Shown in pieces: positions 48,073-60,409 of a DNA stretch of 64,000 nucleotides. This stretch comes from Bradyrhizobium japonicum USDA 6 (GTDB taxonomy: Bacteria; Pseudomonadota; Alphaproteobacteria; Rhizobiales; Xanthobacteraceae). Both the position numbers and the translations under genes were made by a program. Location: positions 372,001 through 436,000 of the forward strand of contig NC_017249.1 of assembly GCF_000284375.1 (NCBI RefSeq), written 5' to 3'. Numbering within the stretch: the first letter of the stretch is position 1; every line of letters begins with the position of its first letter. A model generated the notes under the pieces. It did no database searches. It was not told the origin of the DNA and was given only the letters and a program-made list of their open reading frames with translations.

Positions 48073-48115
48073 TCGTCATCCCGGGTTCGGTGCTAATGCA
48101 TCGCCGGAATGACGA
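48073..48115. repeat. Palindromic element between the two Nudix genes
   Basis: TCGTCATCCCGG (48073-48084) and CCGGAATGACGA (48104-48115) are inverted arms with one G-T type mismatch. It belongs to the GTCATTCCGG palindrome family also seen at 56990. It fills the whole gap and supplies the ATG at 48109 of the next gene. Confidence 0.8.
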
Positions 48116-48630
48116 TGAAAGACGCGCGCGTGACCAATCAAAAACCCTACCGTCCCAACGTGGGGATCGCCCTCTTCAATGCCGATGGCCGCGTGCTGAT
48201 CGGTCACCGCTTCAAGGGCGACGGCCCCGAGATCATCCTGCCGGGCCTCGATTGGCAGATGCCGCAAGGCGGTGTCGATGAGGGCGAGAACCTGCGCGAT
48301 GCGGCGCTGCGCGAGCTTTGGGAAGAGACCAGCGTCAAGAGTGCGGACTATCTCGGCGAGACAGACTGGCTGACTTACGAATTCCCGCCCTACGACGGGC
48401 CGCGGACGCACCGGCTGGCGAAATTCCGCGGGCAGCGCCAGAAATGGTTCGCGTTGCGCTTCACCGGCCGCGATGACGAGATCGATCCGCTGACGCCGCG
48501 CAACGAACAGCCCGCGGAGTTCGACGCCTGGCGTTGGGAGCGGCTCGACCGCGTCGCCGATCTCGTGGTGCCGTTCCGCCGCGAGGTCTACCGCGCGGTC
48601 GCGCAGCAGTTTGCGCCCTTCGCAAACTGA
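48109..48630 (+). CDS. RppH-like Nudix hydrolase (copy 2)
   Basis: 173 residues. Nudix box GGVDEGENLRDAALRELWEE and [20 protein letters not shown] are RppH-like; the N-terminal segment differs from copy 1 (KPYRPNVGIALFNADGRVLI). The start is uncertain: ATG 48109 arises within the palindromic repeat, ATG 48115 and GTG 48130 are in-frame alternatives. The tandem pair may result from an old duplication. One copy may act on RNA and the other on a dinucleoside polyphosphate or both on RNA. Confidence 0.9.
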   Translation: MTMKDARVTNQKPYRPNVGIALFNADGRVLIGHRFKGDGPEIILPGLDWQMPQGGVDEGENLRDAALRELWEETSVKSADYLGETDWLTYEFPPYDGPRTHRLAKFRGQRQKWFALRFTGRDDEIDPLTPRNEQPAEFDAWRWERLDRVADLVVPFRREVYRAVAQQFAPFAN

Positions 48631-48724
48631 AACTGCGAAACAACCCCATGCACAGTAGCTGGGGATTGAATTCATGAGAGATTTTTCGTCGGAAATTTGC
48701 GTGTGAGAAGGTATCGCTCTCTCC

Positions 48725-48753
48725 GTTCCCTCCCCCCTTGCGGGGGAGGGAAC
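48725..48753. terminator. Stem-loop between convergent Nudix and cyclase genes
   Basis: GTTCCCTCCCCC (48725-48736) and GGGGGAGGGAAC (48742-48753) form a perfect 12-bp stem with a 5-base loop. It lies in the 159-bp gap between the convergent genes; no U-run follows. It could stop transcription in both directions. Confidence 0.55.
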
Positions 48754-48789
48754 CGACCTCCGTCGGGGCGCTGGTGAAGTCTCATTGCA

Positions 48790-50469
48790 TCAGTTCGTCG
48801 GCCCCACCGTGAACGGGCCGATCGCGATGACGTGGCAATCGCTGTCGCGCTTGGCGCAGTCGGCGAGCGCGGAATTGACGGCGGTCTGCTCGTCCGCGGC
48901 CTTCAGGCCGAGCCCCGGCCGGCCGGCGGTTCCGACCGCGACTGCGTTCCAGCCCATGCCATCGGCGAGCTTGCGCACGACCTCGGCGCGCGCGTCGGCG
49001 GCGATCGAGGCGTTCGACGCGGCATGGAAGAAGCCGGTGATCCTGAGCAGGGTCGGGATCGGCACGACGAAATTGTCATCGACCGCGACGATCAGGCAGG
49101 CCACGCCGGCGATGGCGCCGCACGCTTCCAGTGAACGCCGCGCCGAATCGTCGACGGATGACGCGCCCAGCACCATGAAATATTGACCGCCCGGGCCGAG
49201 CGCGATCGCGCGGGATTTCGCCGCCGGCACGAACATGTTCTCGAGCCGGACTTTTGCCGGATCGCGCACCATCGGAAAATCCTTCGGCACGAAGGCCCGC
49301 TCGGTCATGGCGTCGTGGCGCACCCAGGGCTGCGGCGGCATCGGCGGCTTGCCGTGCGTGTAGACGACGTCGTTGCCGACCGCATAGAGCTCGCAACGCC
49401 GCGGCGATTGCGCGGCATCGGCGCGCTTCTGGCACTGCTCGAGCGCCATGTTGCGGGCGGCTTCCTCGGTCGGCTGGTTCAACGCCGCGCCTGTGAAGCC
49501 GCCGATATTGAGCGCGAAGGCCTTGTAGTCGCCGGAGGTGGAATAGTCGCCGGCCAGATAGTTGCGGATGCGCTCGTTGATGAAGGGCACGCTGTCGACG
49601 GCAAGCTTGCCTGATAGCGGCGCGGCGGCTGGTGAGGGCGCGGGCATCGGTGCCATCGCGGCGCCGGCATTCGCCGGGCTCATCGGAGCCATCGGCGGCA
49701 TCGGACTCGGCGCCACGGCATTTGCCGCTGGCGCTGCGCTTGGCATCGCAGCACGTGGCATTGCTGCGCTCGGCGTCGCGGCCGGGGCGGGCGCGGCGGT
49801 GACCGTCTGCTTGAGCTTGGTGTTGTAGAGGAAGCCGGTGACAAGGATGGCGACGACCGAGACGACGGCGACCACCAGCGGCCACATCCACACCGGTGCC
49901 GCGGCCAGCTTGGAGGCGGGCTTCTTCACCTTCGGCGTGGCGTAGCTGCCGTCCTCGCGCCGCATCGCCACCATGTAGGCGTGCACCGGCGTCGGGATGT
50001 TCTTGACCTCCTGCGCGCCGATGTCGGCGAACTGCACCGACAGCTTGTTGGCGACCTGCTCGTGCACGGCGCGGGAGACGCAGATGCCGCCGACCTCGGC
50101 GAGGCCTTCGAGCCGGGCGGCGATATTGACGCCGTCACCGAGCAGATCGCCGTTGCGCTCGACCACGTCACCGATGGTGATGCCGATGCGGAACGACATC
50201 TGCCGGCTCGGCGGATAAGCCATGTTGCGGGTTCGCAGGGATTCCTGGATGTCGATCGCGCAGCGCACCGCATCGACCGCGCTCGGAAATTCCGCCAGCA
50301 CGGCGTCGCCCGCCGTGTTGAAGATGCGTCCGTTGGCCTTCGCGATGAAGTCGTCGATGACCTCGCGATAAGAGGCGAGACGCCGCAACGTCTCCTCTTC
50401 GTCTTCCGCGACCAGTCTTGAGTAACCGGCAATATCGGCCGCGAAAATCGCTGCGATCTTGCGTTTCAT
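48790..50469 (-). CDS. Membrane adenylate/guanylate cyclase with three cysteine-pair repeats
   Basis: About 559 residues from the ATG at 50469. A class III cyclase domain (1-165): D12 and D55 metal ligands (FAADIAGYS, NTAGDAVLAEF), N115 and R119 in VNIAARLE. One membrane segment at 191-213, then a Pro/Ala/Met-rich linker (225-290), then three DUF4189-like units, each with a hydrophobic strand and a cysteine pair: 316-366 (C346, C359), 418-464 (C450, C458) and 507-552 (C538, C545). The outside units may sense or bind something and control the inner cyclase. No obvious operon partner. Confidence 0.88.
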   Translation of the reverse strand: MKRKIAAIFAADIAGYSRLVAEDEEETLRRLASYREVIDDFIAKANGRIFNTAGDAVLAEFPSAVDAVRCAIDIQESLRTRNMAYPPSRQMSFRIGITIGDVVERNGDLLGDGVNIAARLEGLAEVGGICVSRAVHEQVANKLSVQFADIGAQEVKNIPTPVHAYMVAMRREDGSYATPKVKKPASKLAAAPVWMWPLVVAVVSVVAILVTGFLYNTKLKQTVTAAPAPAATPSAAMPRAAMPSAAPAANAVAPSPMPPMAPMSPANAGAAMAPMPAPSPAAAPLSGKLAVDSVPFINERIRNYLAGDYSTSGDYKAFALNIGGFTGAALNQPTEEAARNMALEQCQKRADAAQSPRRCELYAVGNDVVYTHGKPPMPPQPWVRHDAMTERAFVPKDFPMVRDPAKVRLENMFVPAAKSRAIALGPGGQYFMVLGASSVDDSARRSLEACGAIAGVACLIVAVDDNFVVPIPTLLRITGFFHAASNASIAADARAEVVRKLADGMGWNAVAVGTAGRPGLGLKAADEQTAVNSALADCAKRDSDCHVIAIGPFTVGPTN

Positions 50470-50594
50470 CTGCCGCCAGCCCCGAAACAAATTCGCGGGC
50501 GCAGAATGCCGCTATCGGCGGCGCGGTGCAACAAAGTTTCAGCGCCCGCCACTTCCGTGACGAGCGCTGAACCTGTTCAGGAATTTTTAGCTTG

Positions 50595-50618
50595 AGCCCC
50601 GGAGCGGTGCGCCGGGGC

Positions 50619-50619
<1 letters not shown>
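50595..50619 (-). terminator. Stem-loop at the end of the atp genes
   Basis: AGCCCCGG (50595-50602) and CCGGGGCT (50612-50619) form an 8-bp stem at the atpC stop codon. There is no U-run in the direction of transcription, so termination may be Rho-dependent or the stem may protect the RNA end. Confidence 0.4.
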
Positions 50620-51119
<500 letters not shown>

Positions 51120-51122
51120 GGC

Positions 51123-52586
<1,464 letters not shown>

Positions 52587-52617
52587 TTACTTGAACGACC
52601 GTCGTTTGGTTCGTGCG

Positions 52618-53493
52618 TCAGACCGCCTCGGCGCCGGAGATGATCTCGATCAGCTCCTTGGTGATCTGGGCTTGACGGGTTCGGTTGTAGATCTGGGTTT
52701 GCTTGCGGATCATTTCGCCGGCATTGCGGGTGGCGTTGTCCATCGAGCTCATCTGCGCGCCGTAGAACGAAGCGTTGTTTTCCAGCAGCGCGCGGAAGAT
52801 CTGCACCGCGATATTGCGCGGCAGCAGGCCGGACAGCAGTTCGTCCTCCTCCGGCTCGTATTCGTAGGACGTCGTCGGCGCATTCGCCGCCTTTTCCTCG
52901 ACGACCAGCGGGATGATCTGCTGCGCGGTCGGGATCTGGGCGATCACCGACTTGAACTGCGCATAGAACAGCGTGCAGACGTCGAACTCACCGTTGTCGA
53001 AACGGGCCAGCACCTTCTTGGCGATGTCCTCGGCGTTGACGAAGCCGAGCTGGCGAACGCTGCGCAGGTCGAGATGCTCGACGATCTGCTTGTCGAACAG
53101 GCGGCGGAGCTGCTCGTAGCCCTTGCGGCCGACGCAGAAGAATTTGACTTCCTTGCCCTGTGCGATCAGCGCCTGGGCGCGCTCGCGCGCGAGGCGCACG
53201 ATCGAGGAGTTGAAGGCGCCGGACAGACCGCGCTCGCCGGTGCAGACCAGCAGCAGGTGGACCTGGTCCCTGCCGGTGCCGGCCAGCAGCGCCGGCGCGC
53301 CGGGCGAACCTGCAGCAGCGCTGGCGATGTTGGAGATCACCGCGCCCATCTTGTCGGCGTAGGGCCGCGCCGCCTCGGCCGCCTGCTGGGCACGGCGCAA
53401 TCTGGACGCCGCGACCATCTGCATCGCCTTGGTGATCTTCTGCGTCGCCTTGGTGGAGGCGATGCGGACGCGCATGTCTTTAAGTGACGCCAT
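52618..53493 (-). CDS. atpG: ATP synthase gamma subunit
   Basis: 291 residues. Long N- and C-terminal helices that form the rotating shaft ([20 protein letters not shown], and the end [14 protein letters not shown]). A short alphaproteobacterial insertion is seen around 195-215. It lies 141 bp after atpA; that gap holds a palindromic element. Confidence 0.97.
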   Translation of the reverse strand: MASLKDMRVRIASTKATQKITKAMQMVAASRLRRAQQAAEAARPYADKMGAVISNIASAAAGSPGAPALLAGTGRDQVHLLLVCTGERGLSGAFNSSIVRLARERAQALIAQGKEVKFFCVGRKGYEQLRRLFDKQIVEHLDLRSVRQLGFVNAEDIAKKVLARFDNGEFDVCTLFYAQFKSVIAQIPTAQQIIPLVVEEKAANAPTTSYEYEPEEDELLSGLLPRNIAVQIFRALLENNASFYGAQMSSMDNATRNAGEMIRKQTQIYNRTRQAQITKELIEIISGAEAV

Positions 53494-53545
53494 TCTTCGT
53501 CCCCGACGATCCGACCCTTTGGCCTGATCGCAAACCTATCCAGTC

Positions 53546-53629
53546 GTCATGCCCGGGCTCGTCCCGGGCATCCACGTGGTACCTCACACGCCGTTAGACG
53601 TGGATGGCCGGGACGCGCCCGGCCATGAC
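53546..53629. repeat. Palindromic element between atpA and atpG
   Basis: GTCATGCCCGGGC near 53546 and GGCCATGAC ending at 53629 are outer arms; ATCCACGT and ACGTGGAT are inner arms. The whole 84-bp unit can fold into a long hairpin. It is a variant of the GTCATTCCGG palindrome family seen elsewhere in the window. Confidence 0.8.
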
Positions 53630-53634
53630 GGCAC

Positions 53635-55724
<2,090 letters not shown>

Positions 55725-56358
55725 AGACGCGCTCTTTTTGCTGTCAAACTCGCAAGGGAAAAACCGTCGCCACGAAGCGGCGCCAAGCGATCCAAGCCCT
55801 TGGAATTCAAGCGGGACTTCGATTTTCGGCCGACACGGGAGGTGCCGGGTCCGTTAAAATCGCGGCTTTGCTAACATAGCAGGCGCGCACGTGCAACATG
55901 ACGCCAAATTAAAGGCACGACCTTATGTCGCCAGTTCGTCGCAGCCGACGACGCCGCGCTAGCCGCCTGCCACGTCGCGGAATGACGCGCCCCCTCGGCG
56001 GCATCTCGACCTTTGGTTCCTGCCCTCAACGCATACCGGCCATGAACACGGATCGCTGAGGCGTGATTCGGACCGCGCTGCCAACTCTTCCCGAATACTT
56101 ACCCAATTCTAAATCCAAAGTATAATTGTTTCGCTTTACAGTATTCATAAGTAATCGATTAGTTAAAGAATCGTTAAAGCGAATGACTGCAGAACATCGG
56201 CTGCAATATCGATGCCAGTCACAAGATATTTCATGACGACATAGAATGGATTTACTGCCCAATTCACGCCTCATTGGGAATCGAAACGCGATCCCGCTCA
56301 CAAACTGATGGGGGCTCCTCTTGCCACACATGTGGCAATACTAGCTTAGGGACCAGAA
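55725..56358. other. Long divergent intergenic region of atp and rlpA
   Basis: 634 bases between atpH (minus) and rlpA (plus), including an AT-rich island at about 56095-56250 in otherwise GC-rich DNA. It must hold the atp operon promoter (minus strand, near 55860-55910; no clear -35/-10 pair was fixed) and the rlpA promoter. A CtrA-type box is described separately. Short open frames in it do not look coding. Confidence 0.6.
56163..56177. promoter_or_regulatory. CtrA-type box upstream of rlpA
   Basis: TTAA-N7-TTAA (TTAAAGAATCGTTAA) matches the full CtrA recognition pattern, in the AT-rich island 182-196 bp upstream of the rlpA start. Binding is inferred from the consensus only. Confidence 0.6.
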
Positions 56359-56865
56359 ATGCTGTCTTTGATGACGCTGGGCACCGTGACCCGGCCACGC
56401 ACGGCGATTGCTTTCGTTGCCGCAACTCTTCTCGTCGGTGGAACTGCCACCGAAGCCGCTGCCAAATCCCGGCATCACCGGCACTCTCACCATCATCACC
56501 GCCATCACGTCCAGAACGATGCCAACACGACCTCCGATTGGCGCAACGCCAACGCGTCGATGACGCCGTCGTCGGGCACGGGTCGCAGCTTCTCCGGCAT
56601 GGCCTCCTATTATGGCAACGAGTCCGGCAGCCGGACTGCATCGGGCCAGCGCTTCAACCAGAACGCCATGACCGCAGCACACCGCTCGCTGCCGTTCGGC
56701 ACCAAGCTGCGTGTCACCCATGGCGGCCAGAGCGTGATCGTCACCATCAATGACCGTGGCCCGTTCATTCGCGGCCGCGTCCTCGACCTCTCCACTGGCG
56801 CTGCCCGCGCCATCGGCCTCACCGGTGCCGGCGTCGGCCGCGTCACCGCGGAAGTGGTCTCCTAA
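56359..56865 (+). CDS. rlpA: RlpA-like septal lytic transglycosylase
   Basis: 168 residues, AGGGA upstream of the ATG. A Sec signal (10-35) ends near EAAA-KS, then a histidine-rich tract (HHRHSHHHHRHH at 39-50). A double-psi beta-barrel RlpA domain (about 78-168) follows: FSGMASYYG, TASGQRF, LPFGTKLRV, and VTINDRGPFIRGRVLDLS with the catalytic-type Asp. No C-terminal SPOR domain, so septal targeting must come from elsewhere. RlpA cleaves denuded glycan strands during division. The upstream CtrA box fits a cell-cycle role. Confidence 0.92.
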   Translation: MLSLMTLGTVTRPRTAIAFVAATLLVGGTATEAAAKSRHHRHSHHHHRHHVQNDANTTSDWRNANASMTPSSGTGRSFSGMASYYGNESGSRTASGQRFNQNAMTAAHRSLPFGTKLRVTHGGQSVIVTINDRGPFIRGRVLDLSTGAARAIGLTGAGVGRVTAEVVS

Positions 56866-56951
56866 GGCGCCACCAGCGCCTCACCGACAAAGCGCAGCTC
56901 CAGTCAGCGTCCGCATGGACCTGTGAGCGGCGGGATCAGCGCAGGTGAAGC

Positions 56952-56986
56952 AAGCCCGCTGTCTTGGGGGACAGCGGGCTTTTTGT
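56952..56986 (+). terminator. Intrinsic terminator after rlpA
   Basis: AAGCCCGCTGTC (56952-56963), a 6-base loop and GACAGCGGGCTT with a run of T to 56984. A perfect 12-bp stem with U-run, 87 bp after the rlpA stop. Confidence 0.88.
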
Positions 56987-56989
56987 TGT

Positions 56990-57094
56990 CGTCATTCCGG
57001 GGCGACGCGTGGCATCGAGCCCGGAATCCATCAGGCCGCAGAGTTGGTGGATGAATGGATTCCGGGTTCACGCTTCGCGTGCCCCGGAATGACG
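56990..57094. repeat. Palindromic element between rlpA and priA
   Basis: CGTCATTCCGGGGC (56990-57003) and GCCCCGGAATGACG (57081-57094) are perfect 14-bp inverted arms; GGAATCCAT and ATGGATTCC form inner arms. A mobile-looking intergenic palindrome of the kind abundant in Bradyrhizobium, right behind the terminator and 7 bp before the priA stop. Confidence 0.88.
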
Positions 57095-57100
57095 GGGGAA

Positions 57101-59311
57101 CTACAAAAAGCTCTGCGGATCGACGTCCACTTCGAGCTTTTGATTGCCCTTCGGCTTCGGACACACCGCCAGCCAGTTGCGCAGATAGTCCGACAGATCG
57201 AAACCGCGCGCCGATTTCACCAGGATGCGGAAACGGTAGCGGCCCTTGATCACGGCGAGCGGGGCCTCCGCCGGTCCCAGCACCACGACGCGCTCGTCGC
57301 GCGGTGCGAGCGCAACGAGGCGGCGGCCCAAACCTTCGGCGCTCGGACGGTCGCCGGCCGAAATGATCAGGCTCGCGAGCCGTCCGAACGGCGGATAGAG
57401 CGTGCGCTCGCGCAGATCGATCTCGCTGTCGTAGAAGGCCTCGCGGTCGCAGGCGATCAGCGCCTTCATCACGGGATGATCGGGCTGGTGGGTCTGGAGA
57501 TAGCCGACGCCGCGGCCCTGCTCGCGCCCGGCGCGGCCGATCACCTGGTTGAGTAACTGCCAGGTGCGTTCCGACGCGCGCGGATCGCCGTTGGACAGGC
57601 CCAGATCCGCATCGACCACGCCGACGAGATTGAGCCGCGGAAAGTTGTGGCCCTTGGCGACGAGCTGCGTGCCGATGATGATGTCGACGCGGCCCTCCGC
57701 GATCTCGGCAAGCTCGGAGCGCATCGTCTCGATCGAGGTGATGAGATCGCTCGACAGCACCATGGTGCGCGCCTCGGGGAACAGCGCGGCCGCCTCCTCC
57801 TGCAAGCGCTCGACGCCCGGCCCGACCGCGACCAGCGATTCCTCCGCCGCGCAATGCGGGCAGGTCTGCGGCCGCGGCATCGAGAAGCCGCAATGGTGGC
57901 AAACCAGCCGCTGGCGGAAGCGGTGATCGACCAGCCAGGCATCGCAGATGGTGCAGGCGAAGCGATGGCCGCAGGCACGGCACAGCGTCAGCGGCGCATA
58001 GCCGCGGCGATTGAGGAACAGCAGCGCCTGCTCGCGCTTCTCGATCGCTTTTCTGATCTCGGAAGCGAGCCGCGGCGAGATGAAGCGGCCGCGCGCCGGC
58101 GGCTCGCGGCGCATGTCGATGGCCTCGATATGCGGCATGTGCTGGCCGCCGAAGCGCGAGGGCAGCGCGATGCGCTGATAGCGGCTCTTGCGCGCATTGA
58201 CCTCGGATTCGACCGACGGCGTGGCGGAGGCCAGCACGATCGGGATCTTTGCGACATGCGCGCGGACCACCGCCATGTCGCGGGCGTGATAATGCACGCC
58301 CTCGTCCTGCTTGTAGGCCTGGTCGTGCTCTTCATCGACCACGATGAGACCGAGATTGGCGTAAGGCAGAAACAGCGCCGAGCGCGCGCCGACCACGACC
58401 GGCGCACTGCCTTCGGAGATCGCGGCCCAATTGCGCGCGCGGGTGCGCGGCGTCAGCTCGGAGTGCCATTCGATCGGACGCACGCCAAAGCGCTGCGCGA
58501 AGCGGTCGAGGAACTGGCCGGTCAGCGCGATCTCCGGCATCAGGATCAGCGATTGCTTGCCGCGACGGATCGCTTCCGCGACCGCCTCGAAATAGACCTC
58601 GGTCTTGCCCGAACCGGTGACGCCGTCGAGCAGCGCGACGTGGAACGTACCGTTGGCCGCGAGCGCGCGCATCGTATCGACCGCGACGCGCTGGAGCTGT
58701 GTGAAATCCGGCCGGCCGAAATCCGGATCAGGGGCCGGCGGCGGCGGAGGCGGCGGCATCGGCTCGATCGTGAGCGTGCCTTCGTCGACGAGGCCGTCGA
58801 TCACGCCGGCCGAGACCCCTGCTTCCTTCGCCGCTTCGGACTTGCCGTGCAGCAGCCGGTCCGACAGCACCTCGATCACGCGCTGCCGCGCCGGCGTCAG
58901 CCGCCGCGGCGGATCGCCGACCAGGCGCACGCCGGCGCGCACCCGCTCCGGGCCGAGATGCTCGCCCATGCGCAGGCACATCCGCAGCACCATGCCGCGC
59001 GGGCTCAGCGTGTAATTGGCGACCCAGTCGACGACCGAGCGCAGCTCAGGCTTCAGCGGAGGAAGATCGAGCTTTTCGCTGACCTCCTTGAGCCGGTTGT
59101 GCAGGCGCGGATCGGGATTGGCGTTTTCCGCCCAGACCACGGCCAGCACCTCGCGGGGCCCGAGCGGCACGCCGACGAGATCGCCCGCCTTCAGCTCCAT
59201 CCCGCGCGGCACCTTGTAGGAATAGGTCTGGTCGAGCGCGACCGGCACCAGCACGTCGACCATGCGGGTCGCGTTGGCGGGGGTGGTCGTGCTGCGCGAC
59301 GAATGATCCAT
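57101..59311 (-). CDS. priA: Primosomal helicase PriA
   Basis: About 736 residues from the ATG at 59311 (a TTG precedes it). N-terminal DNA-binding domain (1-110), winged helix, then helicase motifs: LLDGVTGSGKTEVYFE, VVDEEHDQAYKQ, LFLNRRGYAP. The zinc region has paired cysteines (CRACGHRFACTICDAWLVDH, VCHHCGFSMPRPQTCPHCAA). It restarts collapsed forks. Convergent with rlpA. Confidence 0.97.
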   Translation of the reverse strand: MDHSSRSTTTPANATRMVDVLVPVALDQTYSYKVPRGMELKAGDLVGVPLGPREVLAVVWAENANPDPRLHNRLKEVSEKLDLPPLKPELRSVVDWVANYTLSPRGMVLRMCLRMGEHLGPERVRAGVRLVGDPPRRLTPARQRVIEVLSDRLLHGKSEAAKEAGVSAGVIDGLVDEGTLTIEPMPPPPPPPAPDPDFGRPDFTQLQRVAVDTMRALAANGTFHVALLDGVTGSGKTEVYFEAVAEAIRRGKQSLILMPEIALTGQFLDRFAQRFGVRPIEWHSELTPRTRARNWAAISEGSAPVVVGARSALFLPYANLGLIVVDEEHDQAYKQDEGVHYHARDMAVVRAHVAKIPIVLASATPSVESEVNARKSRYQRIALPSRFGGQHMPHIEAIDMRREPPARGRFISPRLASEIRKAIEKREQALLFLNRRGYAPLTLCRACGHRFACTICDAWLVDHRFRQRLVCHHCGFSMPRPQTCPHCAAEESLVAVGPGVERLQEEAAALFPEARTMVLSSDLITSIETMRSELAEIAEGRVDIIIGTQLVAKGHNFPRLNLVGVVDADLGLSNGDPRASERTWQLLNQVIGRAGREQGRGVGYLQTHQPDHPVMKALIACDREAFYDSEIDLRERTLYPPFGRLASLIISAGDRPSAEGLGRRLVALAPRDERVVVLGPAEAPLAVIKGRYRFRILVKSARGFDLSDYLRNWLAVCPKPKGNQKLEVDVDPQSFL

Positions 59312-59434
59312 CAATGGTCTTTGGAGGGAGAATCGGAACCTTGGGGCCCTGAAGCTAACGCCCCCGGGCGGCCTTAGCGATCAGTAAACGGGTGTGATGC
59401 GATATACTGGGTGGAATCAATACGTCCAGAGCGC

Positions 59435-60400
59435 ATGAGCAAAGCCGCGGCCCCCCCAATCGAGCTCGCCAGCGCCGATCCCTCGATCGCGCAGGAGATG
59501 ACGCGCTGGCTGTCGCATCTCGGCGCCGAGCGGCGGCTGTCGCCGAAGACGCTGGAGGCCTATGGCCGCGATCTGCGGCAATGCCTGGATTTCCTCAGCA
59601 ATCATTGGGGCGAGCGCGTGACGCTGTCGCGCTTTGCCGCGCTGGAAGCCACCGACATCCGCGCCTTCATGGCGATGCGCCGCGCCGACGACATCGCCGG
59701 CCGCTCGCTGATGCGCGCGCTGGCGGGCCTGCGCTCATTCGGCCGCTTCCTCGAGCGCGAAGGCAAGGGCAAGGTCGGCGCCTTGTCGGCGATCCGCGCG
59801 CCCAAGGTGGCCAAGACTTTGCCGAAGCCGCTGCCGATGGCTTCCGCAAAACGTCTCGCCGATGCCGACGAGCGCGCCGGCGAGGAACGCGAGACGTGGG
59901 TTCTGGCCCGCGACGCCGCGGTGATGGCGCTCTTGTATGGCTCGGGCCTGCGCATCTCCGAAGCGCTGGGGTTGAAGCGCCGCGAGGTGCCACGGCCCGG
60001 CGAGGGCGACGTGCTGATCGTGACCGGCAAAGGCAACAAGACCCGCATGGTGCCGGTGCTGCAGAACGTGCTCGCGCTCGTGCAGGAATACGTTGCGATG
60101 TGCCCCTATCCGCTGCCGGCGGAAGGCCCGATCTTCCTCGGCGCGCGCGGCGGTGCGTTGAGCCCGCGCATCATCCAGCTCGCGATGGAGCGGCTGCGCG
60201 GCGCGCTCGGCCTGCCCGACAGCGCCACGCCGCATGCGCTACGACACTCCTTCGCCACGCATCTGCTGTCGCGCGGCGGCGACCTGCGCGCGATCCAGGA
60301 GCTGTTGGGTCACTCCTCACTCTCGACGACGCAGATCTACACCGGCATCGATTCGGAGCGGCTGCTCGAAGTCTATGCGAGCGCGCATCCGCGGCGTTGA
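59435..60400 (+). CDS. xerC: Tyrosine recombinase XerC
   Basis: About 321 residues from the ATG at 59435; a GTG at 59411 is possible. SAM-like N-terminal domain (20-115), catalytic domain with R in GSGLRISEAL, K in TGKGNKTRMV, H-x-x-R in PHALRHSFATH, and LGHSSLSTTQIYT with H and nucleophile Y. It resolves chromosome dimers at dif. It is divergent from priA, the usual rhizobial neighbourhood, which supports XerC rather than XerD. Confidence 0.93.
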   Translation: MSKAAAPPIELASADPSIAQEMTRWLSHLGAERRLSPKTLEAYGRDLRQCLDFLSNHWGERVTLSRFAALEATDIRAFMAMRRADDIAGRSLMRALAGLRSFGRFLEREGKGKVGALSAIRAPKVAKTLPKPLPMASAKRLADADERAGEERETWVLARDAAVMALLYGSGLRISEALGLKRREVPRPGEGDVLIVTGKGNKTRMVPVLQNVLALVQEYVAMCPYPLPAEGPIFLGARGGALSPRIIQLAMERLRGALGLPDSATPHALRHSFATHLLSRGGDLRAIQELLGHSSLSTTQIYTGIDSERLLEVYASAHPRR

Positions 60401-60409
60401 AGCTGCGGT

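Noticed and set aside
55860..55915. Promoter for the atp operon (TTGCAC ... TATGTT on the minus strand)
   Set aside because: The spacing is only 12 bases, too short for a normal sigma-70 promoter.
56026..56331. 101-residue minus-strand frame upstream of rlpA
   Set aside because: Crosses the AT-rich regulatory island and the CtrA box, has no ribosome site and no family likeness.
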